A stretch of DNA of 64,000 nt, from positions 1-64,000 of the forward strand of contig NZ_JAFIDB010000003.1 of NCBI RefSeq assembly GCF_017052595.1, in the 5' to 3' direction. Positions 42,630-52,462 of this stretch are shown here, piece by piece. The position numbers and the translations under genes are program-made. Each line of letters starts with the position of its first letter. Within the stretch, counting starts at the first letter, position 1. Source of the DNA: Mycoplasma procyoni. Its GTDB lineage: Bacteria; Bacillota_I; Bacilli_A; Mycoplasmatales; Metamycoplasmataceae. A model generated the notes under the pieces. That model made no database searches. It saw only the letters and a list, made by a program, of their open reading frames with translations, and had not been told where the DNA came from.

Positions 42630-43733
42630 ATGTCATTAAAAGCCGGTATTGTTGGATTACCTAATGTTGGAAAATCTACTCTTTTTTCTGCTCTAACAAA
42701 AATGGAAGCAGAATCAGCTAATTACGCCTTTACAACAATTGAACCTAATATTTCAATTGTTGAACTAAGAGATAAAAGACTAGATGAGATTGCTAAATAT
42801 GTAAATCCAGAAAGAATCCTACCTGCAACATTCACTTTTGTTGATATTGCTGGATTGGTTGAAGGGGCATCAAAAGGAGAAGGTTTAGGTAATAAATTTT
42901 TATCTAACATCAGAGAAGTTGATGCAATTATTCAAGTAGTTCGTTGTTTTGAAAACAAAGATATTTTACACGTTGCAAACGAAATTAATCCTTTAAGAGA
43001 TGTTGAAGTTATTAATTTAGAGCTTTTATTAGCTGATCTACAGGTTATTGAAAATGTAATCAAAAGAGTTGAAAAGAAAGCTTTAAACACATCAGATAAA
43101 GAAATTAAAGCAGAATATGAAGTTGCTCTAAAACTTAAAAAAGCTTTTGAGCAAAACATTGCAGCAAGAGATGTAGAATTAAGCCCAGAAGAACTAAAAA
43201 TTATTAGAGGATATCAACTATTAAGTCTTAAGCCAATTTTATATGTAGGAAATATTGCTCAAAGTGATACTCAAAACCCTTTAAATAGTGTGCATTTTGC
43301 AAACCTCAAAAAATATACAGATCAAACAAATTCACTTTTAATTCCTATTTCTATTCAACTGGAATACGAAATATCACAATTAAATGATGAAGATAAAGAA
43401 ATGTTTTTAGCTGAATATAATTTAGAATATTCAGGTCTTGAAATTCTTACAAGAGAAGCCTTTTCTTTATTAAATCTTGCTACTTACTTTACAGCCGGAG
43501 TTAAAGAAGTTAGAGCTTGAACCTTTACAAAAGGAATGCTTGCTCCTCAATGTGCCGGAATCATCCACAGTGACTTTGAAAAGAAATTTATCAAAGCTGA
43601 AATAATGTCGTATAACGATTATATTGAACTTGGTGGAGAAAAAGCTGTCAAAGATCAAGGTAAAGTAAGACTTGAAGGTAAAACTTATGAAATGCAAGAT
43701 GGAGACATCTGTTTATTTAAATTTGGAAAATAA
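42630..43733 (+). CDS. ychF: Ribosome-binding ATPase YchF
   Basis: This 367-aa universal OBG-type P-loop protein prefers ATP and associates with ribosomes. Features in order: G1 GLPNVGKST (9-17), TTIEPN in the switch region, G3 DIAGLVEGASKGEGLGNKF (about 72-90), a coiled-coil insertion (about 130-180), G4-like YVGNIAQ (normally NxxE), and the C-terminal TGS-like domain IEYNDYIELGGEKAVKDQGKVRLEGK. A UGA Trp (VRAWTFTKG) lies near residue 297. Length is standard. A GGAG site precedes the ATG. Confidence 0.96.
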
Positions 43734-43740
43734 TAAATCT

Positions 43741-43767
43741 AAAATCCCATTTTTGGGATTTTTAATT
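43741..43767 (+). terminator. Terminator of ychF
   Basis: AAAATCCC (43741-43748) / GGGATTTT (43755-43762) with T-rich tail. Confidence 0.75.
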
Positions 43768-43780
43768 TATCGAAAAACAA

Positions 43781-43812
43781 AAAATCATCCTTTTTTTGAG
43801 GATGATTTTGAT
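43781..43812 (-). terminator. Terminator of pepP (bidirectional)
   Basis: AAAATCATCC (43781-43790) / GGATGATTTT (43800-43809), 4 nt from the pepP stop. T runs lie on both strands. Confidence 0.8.
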
Positions 43813-43815
43813 TAT

Positions 43816-44877
43816 CTATTTTTGAAATCCATTGATTTCGTTTTTTCTTGATAAAGTAATTGAACCATCTTTTGTAACTAAAAGATCATCTTCAATTCTT
43901 GCTCCTCCAAGACCTTCAATGTAAATTCCTGGTTCTACAGTAATTACCATTCCTTCTTCAAGAATGATATCACAGCTTCCAGAAACATTAGGAAGTTCGT
44001 GTACATCAATTCCTAATCCATGTCCTGTTGAGTGAACAAAGTATTTTCCATAACCTTTTTGTTCGATGTATTCTCTACATACTCTATCTACTTCAGAAGA
44101 TTTGATTCCAGGTCTTACAGCTTGTCTTCCTTTTTGTGCTGCTTCTTTTACAATTTGTAAAATTTCTTCAGCTTTAGGATTATTTGCTTTTTCACCAAAA
44201 ACAAAAGTTCTTGTAATGTCAGCTCCATAACCATCATAAATTGCACCAAAGTCAATTTTTAGTAATTCACCTTTTTTGATTTTTCTATCAGTTGGGTGGT
44301 GGTGTGGAATTGCTGAGTTTGGTCCTGATGCAATAATAGAATCGAAGCATTCTTTTTGAGCACCTAATTCTTTCATAATGAAATTTAGTTTTCTATCAAT
44401 TTCTTGCTCTGTTTGTCCTTCTTTAAGTTCTGGAAGTAGTTTGTTGTAAGCTTCTAAAGAAATATCAATTGCTTTTTGTAGTTTTTTAACTTCTTCTTCG
44501 TCTTTTAGAATTCTTAGTTCTTGGCCATTGATTTCAATGTATTCAGCTTCTGGGAAGTAAGCTTTAATTCTGTTAAAATCTGAAAGAGTTAAGTAGTCTT
44601 TTTCAACCCCAATTCTTTTGTATTGTGCTTTTTTAGGACTGAAAAAGTTTTTAAGTGCATCACCTGCTAATAAAATAAGTTCAGCATTTTTTACTTGTTT
44701 TTGTGCGTATTCAATGTATCTTCCATCGACAAAAACAAAGGATTTTTCTTTTTCAATAACAACAATTCCATCTGTTGATTGAATAGTTGTTAGTCATAAT
44801 CTTGTTTGTGGTGCAAAAGAAATAATTGCATCTAATTTTTTATCACTAAAAATTTTATCTAAATATTTTCTATTCAT
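43816..44877 (-). CDS. pepP: Xaa-Pro aminopeptidase (M24 family)
   Basis: This 353-aa cytosolic dimetal peptidase removes N-terminal residues before proline. The creatinase-like N-domain spans about 1-125. The pita-bread catalytic domain carries the metal ligands: Asp in LLKIDFGAIYDGY, Asp in GADITRTFVFGE, His in HSTGHGLGIDVHE, Glu in ITVEPGIYIEG and Glu in GARIEDDLLV. The substrate-side His lies in SAIPHHHP. A UGA Trp is near residue 28. The AAAGGAG site precedes the ATG at 44877. It is followed by a shared terminator with ychF. Confidence 0.95.
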
Positions 44878-44892
44878 ATTCGCTCCTTTGAA

Positions 44893-44925
44893 AATAAAAA
44901 CAAAGAGATTATTTTTTCTCTTTGT
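44893..44925 (-). terminator. Terminator overlapping the rpmG stop
   Basis: ACAAAGAGA (44900-44908) pairs with TCTCTTTGT (44917-44925) around the stop codon of rpmG, followed on the minus strand by T-rich sequence. Confidence 0.7.
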
Positions 44926-45061
44926 GTGAAGTATGTTTATTGCATTTGTGGCAATGTTTTTGCATTTCTAATTTTTCTGTTTGTGTCTTTTTATTTTTTG
45001 TTGTGATGTAGTTTTCCATTTTGCAATCACTACATCTTAATGTAACACCTTCTCTTGGCAT
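44909..45061 (-). CDS. rpmG: 50S ribosomal protein L33
   Basis: This 50-aa protein belongs to the zinc-containing L33 form. [24 protein letters not shown] has the CxxC pair, and [15 protein letters not shown] the second pair. A GGAGG site lies 5 nt before the ATG. It is too short for many gene finders but complete. It lies upstream of pepP on the same strand, separated by its own terminator. Confidence 0.95.
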   Translation of the reverse strand: MPREGVTLRCSDCKMENYITTKNKKTQTEKLEMQKHCHKCNKHTSHKEKK

Positions 45062-45337
45062 AGTTCCTCCTTAGAATATTAGTAAATTCAATACTTAAAT
45101 TGTATATCATTTTCTTTTTTTTAAAAGCAAAAAAGATATATTTTTAGTTTTTAAAAGGCATTATATTAATTATTGCTTTTTGAGGCTTTAATTTAGTGTT
45201 TTAAATAAATTTAAAATTGATATTTTGTTTTTATATTAACGAGAACAAAATAGAAAATTATACTTCGAGAATAAGGAGAACTTTTGGTGGCTATGCAGGG
45301 TTTTTAAAAGTTATCAGAATATTATATTTCTGAAAAC

Positions 45338-45592
45338 GTGATAATAAGTTACGTTGTTAATAGAAATTATAAAATTAAAATGATACTCAAAGTTTTCAAA
45401 ATGATACTCAAAAAAGACCTAAATGATACTCAAAACCCAGAAAATGATAGTCAAAACTTCCGAAATGATACCCAAAAACTTAAATTAAGCATTCAACAAA
45501 GAAGAAATGAAATTATCAATCTATTTTCAAACAAAAAGGACATAACGTCTTTAGAAATAAAAGAATCAAAAAATGAACTACGTTTTCTGTAG
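45338..45592 (+). pseudogene. Fragment of an AlbA/RecG-like gene: linker repeats plus partial helix-turn-helix
   Basis: The 84-codon frame has an Asn-Asp-Thr/Ser-Gln repeat (NDTQNPENDSQNFRNDTQ), then KLKLSIQQRRNEIINLFSNKKDITSLEIK, and stops after an unrelated ESKNELRFL end. The KLSIQQRR part is almost identical to 54589-54670, where the helix-turn-helix is complete. This is probably the C-terminal end of an AlbA/RecG-type regulator whose recognition helix has been deleted. No convincing ribosome site is visible, so expression is doubtful. The 45062-45337 interval upstream has no gene I can support. Confidence 0.6.
45379..45484. repeat. 21-bp tandem repeat, five units
   Basis: Units begin AATGATACTCAAA at 45379, 45400, 45422, 45443 (AATGATAGTC) and 45464 (AATGATACCC). 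One unit is 22 bp, which changes the reading frame. It encodes the NDTQ linker. A single unit survives at 54567 before the other helix-turn-helix copy. Confidence 0.8.
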
Positions 45593-45652
45593 TTTGGTTA
45601 ATTTGAGTAGCAGTCGCTATAGGTTTTGGTCTGTTTTTACCTTAAAAAGCAG

Positions 45653-45658
45653 TATAAT
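45653..45658 (+). promoter_or_regulatory. -10 box of the paralogue block
   Basis: TATAAT 36 nt before the ATG of the first paralogue; AAAAGGAGAG serves as ribosome site. Confidence 0.6.
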
Positions 45659-45694
45659 TTAATAAAGGAAATAAGTTAAAAAGGAGAGAAAAAA

Positions 45695-46918
45695 ATGAGT
45701 TTAAAAGACGTTTTTAATTTTAAAAAATGAGTACCTATGACTCCTATACAAGATAAAAGTGCTTATAAAAATTCGCTTACTTTTAGTGTTTATCAAAATC
45801 AATTTAAATCTAGACCAGTTGTTATATTTTATGATGAAATATGAGATTGTTATTACTATTTTAAATCAAGGTCAGTAGAACCAGAAAGAGTTAAGTTAGA
45901 AAATGAAGTATTTATTCCAAAATCAGGAGAAAAAAATGCTCTTTTCAGCAAAGATAGTTGATTAAATACAGAATTAATTTACAAAATGGATAGAGAAACT
46001 TTTGACAAATATATTGATGACGTTCAATATTTAAACTCTCTACCTATAAGTGATGACGAAATTAAGTCAATATACTTCAAAATAATTGAAAATATAAAAG
46101 AGAATCCGCCAAGAGTAGCTTTAATTGAAGTTTTTGAAAACGAAAAAGAAGAATTATATGCAACTACTCTTTATTCACACAAAGATATTTTAAAAAGAGA
46201 AGAATGAAAAAATAGTGATGATAATTATTTAATAAATAAAGAGTGAGTAGGAAAAAAAGAGAAAAAAATCTTTGTTAATGAAATTTTAAAAAATAGAAAC
46301 AAAGAAAATCTTGAAGAAGTAAAAATGTTAGAAAGAGTTATAGACGAAGAACGTTGAGAATTTGAAAAAAGAGCAAAATACTCAAAAGAAGCTAAAGCTC
46401 AAGAAGAAAAAGAATCTTCTATGAAGTGAGAGTTTAAAGATGGCGATTTATCAAAAATATCTAATTTCATAAAAGAAAAGGAAAAAATAGTAAAGAACAT
46501 TTTTAATGAAAAACTTGAGAATTTTGAAAATTACAAATCAAAAAAAGAATATATAAAACTAATTAAAGATATTTCTAAAAATTTAGATGATGATTTTGAA
46601 AAAGATATAGTTTTCTCTCTTAAATTAGTTAAAACATTAATAGATGAAAAGACAGGTTTTAGAGATTTAGAAACTATTTCTTTGGCATTAACGCTTGAAA
46701 AGATTGATTGAGTAAAAGAAACAATAGACTTAATGTATGAAAAAAGTTTAAAAAATACTTCAATAAAAGAAAGTTTTCTTGATGATAAAATAAGAGCTAT
46801 TTCCAAAATACAACAAGACCAAAAACTTATAGATATGTATAATGAAAAATTCAAATCTAAAGAAGTGAATCAAGAAAATAAAAGTTTAAAAACAGAAGAA
46901 CTCGCTGAAACTGTTTAA
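45695..46918 (+). CDS. Paralogous family protein A (FYDE/KSRS domain), premature stop before tail
   Basis: This 407-aa protein is the first of five related genes. The N-terminal domain (about 1-175) shows NSLTFSVYQNQFKSRPVVIFYDEIWDCYYYFKSRS, a SxKDSWLN turn, a Tyr-Leu-rich helix and ENPPRVALIEVFENEKEELYATTLYSHKDIL. The C-terminal 200 residues are charged coiled coil (WEFKDGDLSKISNFIKEK). It ends at TAA, but the frame stays open for 15 more codons spelling EEPEAEAMIMKM and then TAG, the tail found intact in paralogues B and D. The RPVVIFYD...YYYxKSR strand pair loosely recalls MazF/PemK barrels; that is only a hypothesis. No membrane or signal segment. Confidence 0.6.
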
Positions 46919-46992
46919 GAATCTACAGAAGAACCAGAAGCTGAAGCGATGATAATGAAGATGTAGAAATTAAGTTAAAAAAGGAGAGAAAA

Positions 46993-48171
46993 ATGAGTTT
47001 AAAAGACATTTTAAATTTTAAAAAACGAGTACAAGCAAAACCTGAAAAAGTAAAAGGAACCGGTTATGAAAATTCTATAACTTTTACCCCTTACGAAAAC
47101 CTTTTAAAGGCAAGACCTGTAATTATTTTTTATGATGAAGATGAAAAATATTACTACTATATAAAATCAAGGACTGCAAGCGAAAAAAGAAAACCAACAA
47201 AATATGAAAGATTAGTAAAAGCTTCAAGCAAACCTAATTCACTTTTTGATGTCGATAGTTGATTAAATGCAACCTTTATTCACAAAATGAAAAAAGAATT
47301 ATTTGAAAAATATATTGATGAAAAACAATATTTAGAAAATTTAGAAATTGATAATCAAGAAATAGATTCTTTATATGGTTCAATATTAAAAAACTTATTT
47401 GATATTCCGCCAACAGTAGCTTTAATTGAAGTTTTTGAGAATGAAAATAAAGAATTAGAAGCAAAAACTTTATATTGCCACGAGAATATCTTAAAAGAAG
47501 AAGAAAGAAAAATTAATAATGGTGATTTTTTCCTTTTAAAAAACAAAACTGTTTTGTTTGAAGAAGTAGATGAGTTTTCTAAAAAAGTTTTAGAAAACAA
47601 CGATAAATATTTATCTCAACTATATGAATTAAGGGTTGGAGTTTATGAAGATTCCTTTAATTTTAGATCTTCTGTTTTAGTCCCTGAAATAAGAGAAAAA
47701 GAAAGAGAACAACAAGAAAAAATTGATTCATTAAAAAAATGAGAATTTAAAGATGGCGATTTATCAAAAATAGCCAACACAACAGAAATTGAAGAAAATC
47801 TATTAATTGATGTCTTTAACCAAAGAATTAATACTTTCAAAGACTATAAAGAAAAAAGACAATATCTTTCCTTAATAAAAGACATTGATAATAATTTAAT
47901 TTCTAAATTTAAAAACAATGTATTAGCATATGATATTCTTCAATTAGTAGTTGATGAAAAAGCTACTTTTGATGAAATTAATAATTTAATTATTAATTTA
48001 AAAGTTGAAAAAACCAATTTAGTAAAGAATATAATTAACGATTTTCAAATAAGAAAAGCTATAGAAGAAAAAACAAAAGAAGAAGAAGAACAACAACAAA
48101 CTCAAAAAGACCAACAAACAGAAGAAGACAAAGAAGAACCAGAAGAAGAAGCAATGGTAATGAAAATGTAG
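46993..48171 (+). CDS. Paralogous family protein B, complete with EEPEE...MKM tail
   Basis: This 392-aa protein starts like A (MSLKDILNFKKR). ENSITFTPYENLLKARPVIIFYDEDEKYYYYIKSR occupies about residues 26-60, then the DSWLN turn, DIPPTVALIEVFENENKELEAKTLYCHENIL, and a coiled-coil C-terminus. The Gln/Glu-rich region ends KEEPEEEAMVMKM. The AAGGAGAGAAA site is identical to that of A, so the pair is a tandem duplication. Four UGA Trp. I do not recognise the family; it is probably mycoplasma-specific. The lipoprotein gene follows 10 nt later. Confidence 0.65.
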
Positions 48172-48181
48172 AAAGGAAAAT

Positions 48182-49378
48182 ATGAAAACAAAAAGAAAGA
48201 TTTTATTAACATCAACAGGAGCTATTTTAAGCGTTTTACCTTTAGCAACTGTAATTAGTTGTGACACTTTTAAAGATAGAGATTATATGGACTCTAGAAT
48301 TGAAAAAGATGATGATAAAAAAGACGGAAATCAAGATGGAACAGGAAACAATACTTCTCAACCTGGTTCAGGCACAAGTGATTCTGGAACTGGTGATGAA
48401 AGCGGAACAAAAGAGCAAAAACAATATGATGATTTTCCAATGCCAAAATTTGATGCTTCAGGAATAGATGGTTATGGACTAAAAGAAGTTTGAGACTATA
48501 TTTTACAAATACCTGATATTGTCAAAAGAAAGAATCAGGGTCAAAATTTAGCAACTAATGATGATTTATATACAGAAAAAGTAAAAGAGCTTTATGAAAC
48601 TGTTGATTCTTATATCGGTGATTATACTAATTGAAGCGACAATTTGAACCCGCAAGAATACAAGCAAAAATATAAAGAAGATACAATTAAATTCTTGTAT
48701 GACAGAATTATGCCGCGCCACGGTGAATCAAACGAAAAATTAAGATTACAGACAGAGATATGAGTAAATAACCCTGCAAGACTATTTATTCTTGAAAAAA
48801 GTCAAAAAGAAATAGAATCAATTCCTGATTTAAAAAATGCTGCAAGATACTATTCTTCTGTACAAATTCCTTTATTAACAGGTCTATTTATTACAAATAA
48901 CTTAAAGCTTACGGATTTTATGAAAGCTTATATGGAATACCAAAAATTCCTATTTACTAAAATCAAAGACAAATCAAAAACTATTGAAGAACATTTAACA
49001 AACAATGAAGAATTAAAATTCATTATCGAAAGATTATCAAAAGCTGCTAATTTATTCTTAAGTCCTAATAACTTCTTAAGTTCAAAAAGAACTAATATTT
49101 GAAATGAGTGAAATAAGAATCCTGACAGAGAAGTTTATGAGTTCATTATTAACCTTTATAACAATGAAGTTGCTCCTATTTCAATTAAGTTTTTAGGTGA
49201 AGATATGAGTCAAATTTCCCCTGGTGCTGTCCATGAAATAATACAAGACTACTTCTATGATAATGTTTTAACTAAAGGTTTAAGAATCAAGATTCAATTT
49301 AGTGAGAGCGAAGTCAATAAAGCTATTGATGAGTTCAAGAAAAAAGCGGCATTTTACCATTGAAAATACAAAAAATAG
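48182..49378 (+). CDS. Predicted lipoprotein with Gly/Ser/Asp linker
   Basis: This 398-aa protein has a basic, hydrophobic signal ending LATVISC, predicting lipidation at Cys27. A flexible linker (about 38-78) is rich in Gly, Thr, Ser and Asp. The globular domain contains about ten Trp, mostly UGA, with LRLQTEIWVNNPARLFILEK, LLTGLFITNNLKLTDFM and EDMSQISPGAVHEIIQDYFYDN. I know no family match. It is translationally linked to paralogue B (10 nt, AAAGGAAAA site), so it may work with these proteins at the membrane. Confidence 0.65.
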
Positions 49379-49391
49379 AGAGTGGTAGATA

Positions 49392-49631
49392 ATGCTTTTT
49401 CCCGATGGTATAGGTGCTAAAGAGACCGTTTATTGAACTGCAGCAATGATTATGAAGTTTTTAAAAGAAAACGAAGAAAGAAATTGACTTAAAGTTTATA
49501 AGTCGATGAAAGAAGAGTTAGATACAGGAATTAAACTATTTTGTCTTTCTTTAAATTGACTTTATTTAATAGATAAAATAGATACAGATTTCTATACAAG
49601 AAAAAGTTTTAAATGAAATTGAAATTCTTAA
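49392..49631 (+). CDS. 79-aa protein resembling ABC-3C middle component 6
   Basis: The short frame has five UGA Trp and would be invisible under the standard code. The pattern MLFPDGIGAKETVYWTAAMIMKFLK, then LSLNWLYLIDKID, resembles the MC6 winged-helix components of ABC-three-component defence systems (MLLPDKHI...LLxLGAxILxxL...LALDxLYLIGAI). I recall this pattern, not a search result. No SMC/AAA ATPase or CTD partner lies beside it, so it would be an orphan, or the match is wrong. It follows the lipoprotein gene by 13 nt; a weak GTGG ribosome site is the only candidate. Confidence 0.45.
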
Positions 49632-49653
49632 AAAAGATTAAAAACAATAGGGA

Positions 49654-49682
49654 AACTTAACATTTTGGTGTTAGGTTTTTTA
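49654..49682 (+). terminator. Terminator of the 45.6-49.6 kb unit
   Basis: AACTTAAC (49654-49661) / GTTAGGTT (49670-49677) with one G-T pair, then six T residues. Confidence 0.75.
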
Positions 49683-49701
49683 TTTATAACTACAAAGATG
49701 A

Positions 49702-49790
49702 TATAATTTTAAAGAGTAGTTCAAAAGAAGAGAAGAAAAATAAGGAAAGGTGCAAATTGGAATTTAATTTCTAATTTTGCGTATTGTAAA
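49702..49790 (+). promoter_or_regulatory. Promoter and structured leader of the Panacea pair
   Basis: TATAAT at 49702-49707. The leader carries AGGAAAGG, then a hairpin-like element in which TGCAAATT (about 49751-49758) can pair with AATTTTGC (about 49773-49780), immediately before the ATG at 49791, which has no nearby ribosome site. The hairpin may bring the upstream purine-rich site closer or act as an autoregulatory site. Confidence 0.45.
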
Positions 49791-50354
49791 ATGAAAAAAA
49801 TTAAAATTTATAACATAATGAAATATTTAATTTCATATGCAGAAGTTAATCGAATTAAAAATGCAAAATACAAAACTTGACAGCAAAAATTCTTGTGATT
49901 CCTTAATTTTTACTATACAAAAGAAAATAAAGAACAATTATTTACAGAAGATTTTTATGCTTTTAATTATGGTCCAGTTAGTAGAACTATATTAGATTTG
50001 CAGTATCAAAATAATGAAAATCTTTTTCTTTATGAGAGTTGTGAAAAAGCTTGAGAAATTGTTAGTGAAGAAAAAACCGAAGATAAAACTCCATTATTAA
50101 GATATAAAGATGAGATAGAAATTGAAGAAAAGTTTATTAAAGAGTTTGAAGATAGAAGTAAATGAGATTTATTTAAGAAAATATTTAATGAGTGCAAAGA
50201 AAAAAATCCAAATAAATTAGTTTTTTTATCTCATACTCAATTTTTATGAGAAAGCAAAATAGACTTAAGCATAGAAGAGAGAAGAATTTCTCAAGAAGAT
50301 ATAATTAAGGAAGAGACAGATCCTTTGAATCTTCTAAAAGTAAATAATGATTAA
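49791..50354 (+). CDS. panA: Panacea (DUF4065/SocA-like) antitoxin
   Basis: This 187-aa protein has the Panacea domain, a shared antitoxin fold paired with many unrelated toxins. Family marks: a basic N-terminal helix, WQQKFLWFLNFYYTKEN (about 30-46, normally KLQKLLYFxxxxYL), QLFTEDFYAFNYGPVSRTILDLQYQ (49-73, normally LFxexFxAwxyGPVxxxVY) and a C-terminal LVFLSHTQ helix region. Six UGA Trp. Its stop overlaps the next gene by 8 nt (ATG at 50347), the tight coupling expected of toxin-antitoxin operons. Confidence in the domain is high; the exact toxin neutralised is inferred from position. Confidence 0.8.
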
Positions 50355-51081
50355 AAATAAAAAAATAGAACAAGAAAAAGAGTTCAAAGATTTATTAGAA
50401 ACTATTAACTTCTCAACTTGATTAGAAATAAAAATCGAAATATTGGAAGAATTTAAAAAATGATTGAAAAATAATATAGATTTTATTTTTAACAATAGAT
50501 TGGAAATGATTATTGAAAATATACAAGAAACAGAGAATGTAGATTTTAAGTGAAAACTAAAAATTATAGATGAAAACTACAATAATTACATTTTAGATGA
50601 GAAAGTATTTAATGATAGAAAGTTAGTTGATGCAAAATTTGTTAAAAACGATATTTGAATCGACTTGCAAAATGAGTTTAGTTTAATAATTTTAGAAAAA
50701 AGAGTTCAAGAACTAAATTCCATAAAAGAATATAAAAACGAATTAGAAGATCATAAGGTACAAAATGAAAAAAAATTCAGTCAATTATATTGATTTATTG
50801 GTTTTAGTGTCCCTGTTGTTCTTGGTTTCATTACTTTAATTTGAAGCTCAAATTTATTAATAACACAGAAAAATAGCGATAGCAGTAATTGAGGAGTTCA
50901 AGATTACTGACCTTTCACTTGACAAATTATTACAATCATTTCTTTTGTTTTTCTCTTTATAACAGTTTTTACAATATTATTGTTATTTTCAATAAATTGA
51001 TTTAAAAATAAGAAAGAACGCGAAAGACACAATAAAGACTCAAAAAATAAAACAAATTTTATATCAAAAAATATAAAATAA
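50347..51081 (+). CDS. panT: Putative membrane toxin paired with Panacea antitoxin
   Basis: This 244-aa protein has a cytoplasmic, charged, mostly helical N-terminal region (about 1-140) and two membrane segments, LYWFIGFSVPVVLGFITLIW (about 142-161) and WQIITIISFVFLFITVFTILLLFSI (about 187-211). A Lys/Arg-rich C-terminus follows. Many Panacea partners are small membrane proteins that collapse membrane potential, which this topology fits. No enzyme motif is visible. It overlaps the antitoxin gene by 8 nt and is followed by its own terminator, so the two form a self-contained module. Confidence 0.6.
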
Positions 51082-51119
51082 TGTATATATGTAGCATTAA
51101 GTGAATTTTATAAAAATAT

Positions 51120-51143
51120 CAAGGTTTAACTACCTTGTTTTTT
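51120..51143 (+). terminator. Terminator of the Panacea pair
   Basis: CAAGGT (51120-51125) / ACCTTG (51132-51137), then six T residues. Confidence 0.8.
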
Positions 51144-51300
51144 CTTTGCAAAAATCTTATTTTAATAATTACATTTTCTGTTTTGTTTTTCTCTATTTCT
51201 AATTCTTTCGTTCTGGTTCTTTAAGAAATTCCTGCTTTTAGTTTTTTAGCTATGAAGTTTTATAGAAGATTTAAGCCTAAAAAAAGTGAAGTAATTGTAG

Positions 51301-51306
51301 TATAAT
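51301..51306 (+). promoter_or_regulatory. -10 box of paralogues D-F
   Basis: TGTAGTATAAT lies 57 nt before the ATG at 51363. The ribosome site is AAAAAAGGAAT. Confidence 0.55.
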
Positions 51307-51362
51307 TTATATACATAGTTTAGCATTAAAATACCAAACTTATTTTTTAAAAAAGGAATAAT

Positions 51363-52454
51363 ATGAAAAGAACGGATGACAAAAGATTGAAACAAATAAT
51401 GCCTGAAAAGAACATTCTTTTCAACGAGTTTGAAATGAAAATCGGCAATCATCCTATTATTCTATTTACAGACTGATTTGGTGATTTATACTATTTAAAA
51501 ACAAGAAGTGTTTATGACGGACAAGGTTTTAAAAAAGACAAAACTGAATTTGAAATTGAAATTCCTGTTTCTGCAATGAAAAAAGAAACTTTACTTGTAA
51601 AAGATTTTTATTTAGACACTGCAAGAATCTATAAAATTAAGGAACAAGAATTTGATTTAATCTACAACAATGAAAGAATTCCTTTAGTAAGTCATTTAGA
51701 TTGAGAATATGGAAAAACTGTGTTTAAAGAAGTTTTAAAGAATTTTGAAAAACAACCGCCTAAAATATCAATAATTGAAGTGTTTTTAAATGATGAATTA
51801 GGTAAATTTAATTCTTTTACTATTTATTCTCACGAAGAAATACTTAAACAAGAAGAAAATAAATTGAAAACACAAGATAAATGAAATGAAGAAATAGTTA
51901 TTAAAAAAGCAACAATTTTAGAAAATTCTAAAACTCCATACGCTCAAAACTTTTTAGAAGATGTTAAAAACTGGACTTATGAAGAATTTTTTGAATACCA
52001 AGACGCTTTATTTCAATTTAGACAAAAATGAAAAAATGAAGAAAAGTGGTTAGAAACTCATTTTGGAGATAATGAATTTGAAAATTTTTCAACTTATTTT
52101 GCAGTTGAAAAAGATATTTTTAGAAGTCATTTAGAACAAATCTTGCTTAACATAGAAGATGAAACGACAAAGAAAAATTATGTATTCCAAATAAGGGAAA
52201 TAGAACTTAATTTACCTAAAGAATTAGAAGAAGAGTACAAAAATATATTTTTCCAAGTTCTTACAGATAAAGAAATTGCATTTAACTATTTAGAATACAT
52301 GGTAGAAAGTCTTAAAAAAGAAGATATAAATGATATCAAGCGGGCTTTGGAAGTTTTAAGTGGAAACTATGATGAAATAGGAGATAATATTGAAAAGAAC
52401 GAAACTGATAAACAAGAAGAACCAGAAGCAGAAGCGCTGGTAATGAAGATGTAA
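51363..52454 (+). CDS. Paralogous family protein D, complete with EEPEAE...MKM tail
   Basis: This 363-aa protein is the fourth coding member in order of likely descent from A and B. The N-terminal domain reads NEFEMKIGNHPIILFTDWFGDLYYLKTRS (about 19-47). The block KDFYLDTARIYKIKEQEFDLIYNNERIPLVSHLDWEYG follows, then FEKQPPKISIIEVFLNDELGKFNSFTIYSHEEIL, the same order as in B (RPVIIFYD, DSWLN, IPPTVALIEVFENE). The C-terminal half is helical and acidic and ends EEPEAEALVMKM. E starts 8 nt later. Function is unknown. Confidence 0.65.
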
Positions 52455-52462
52455 GGAAAGTT

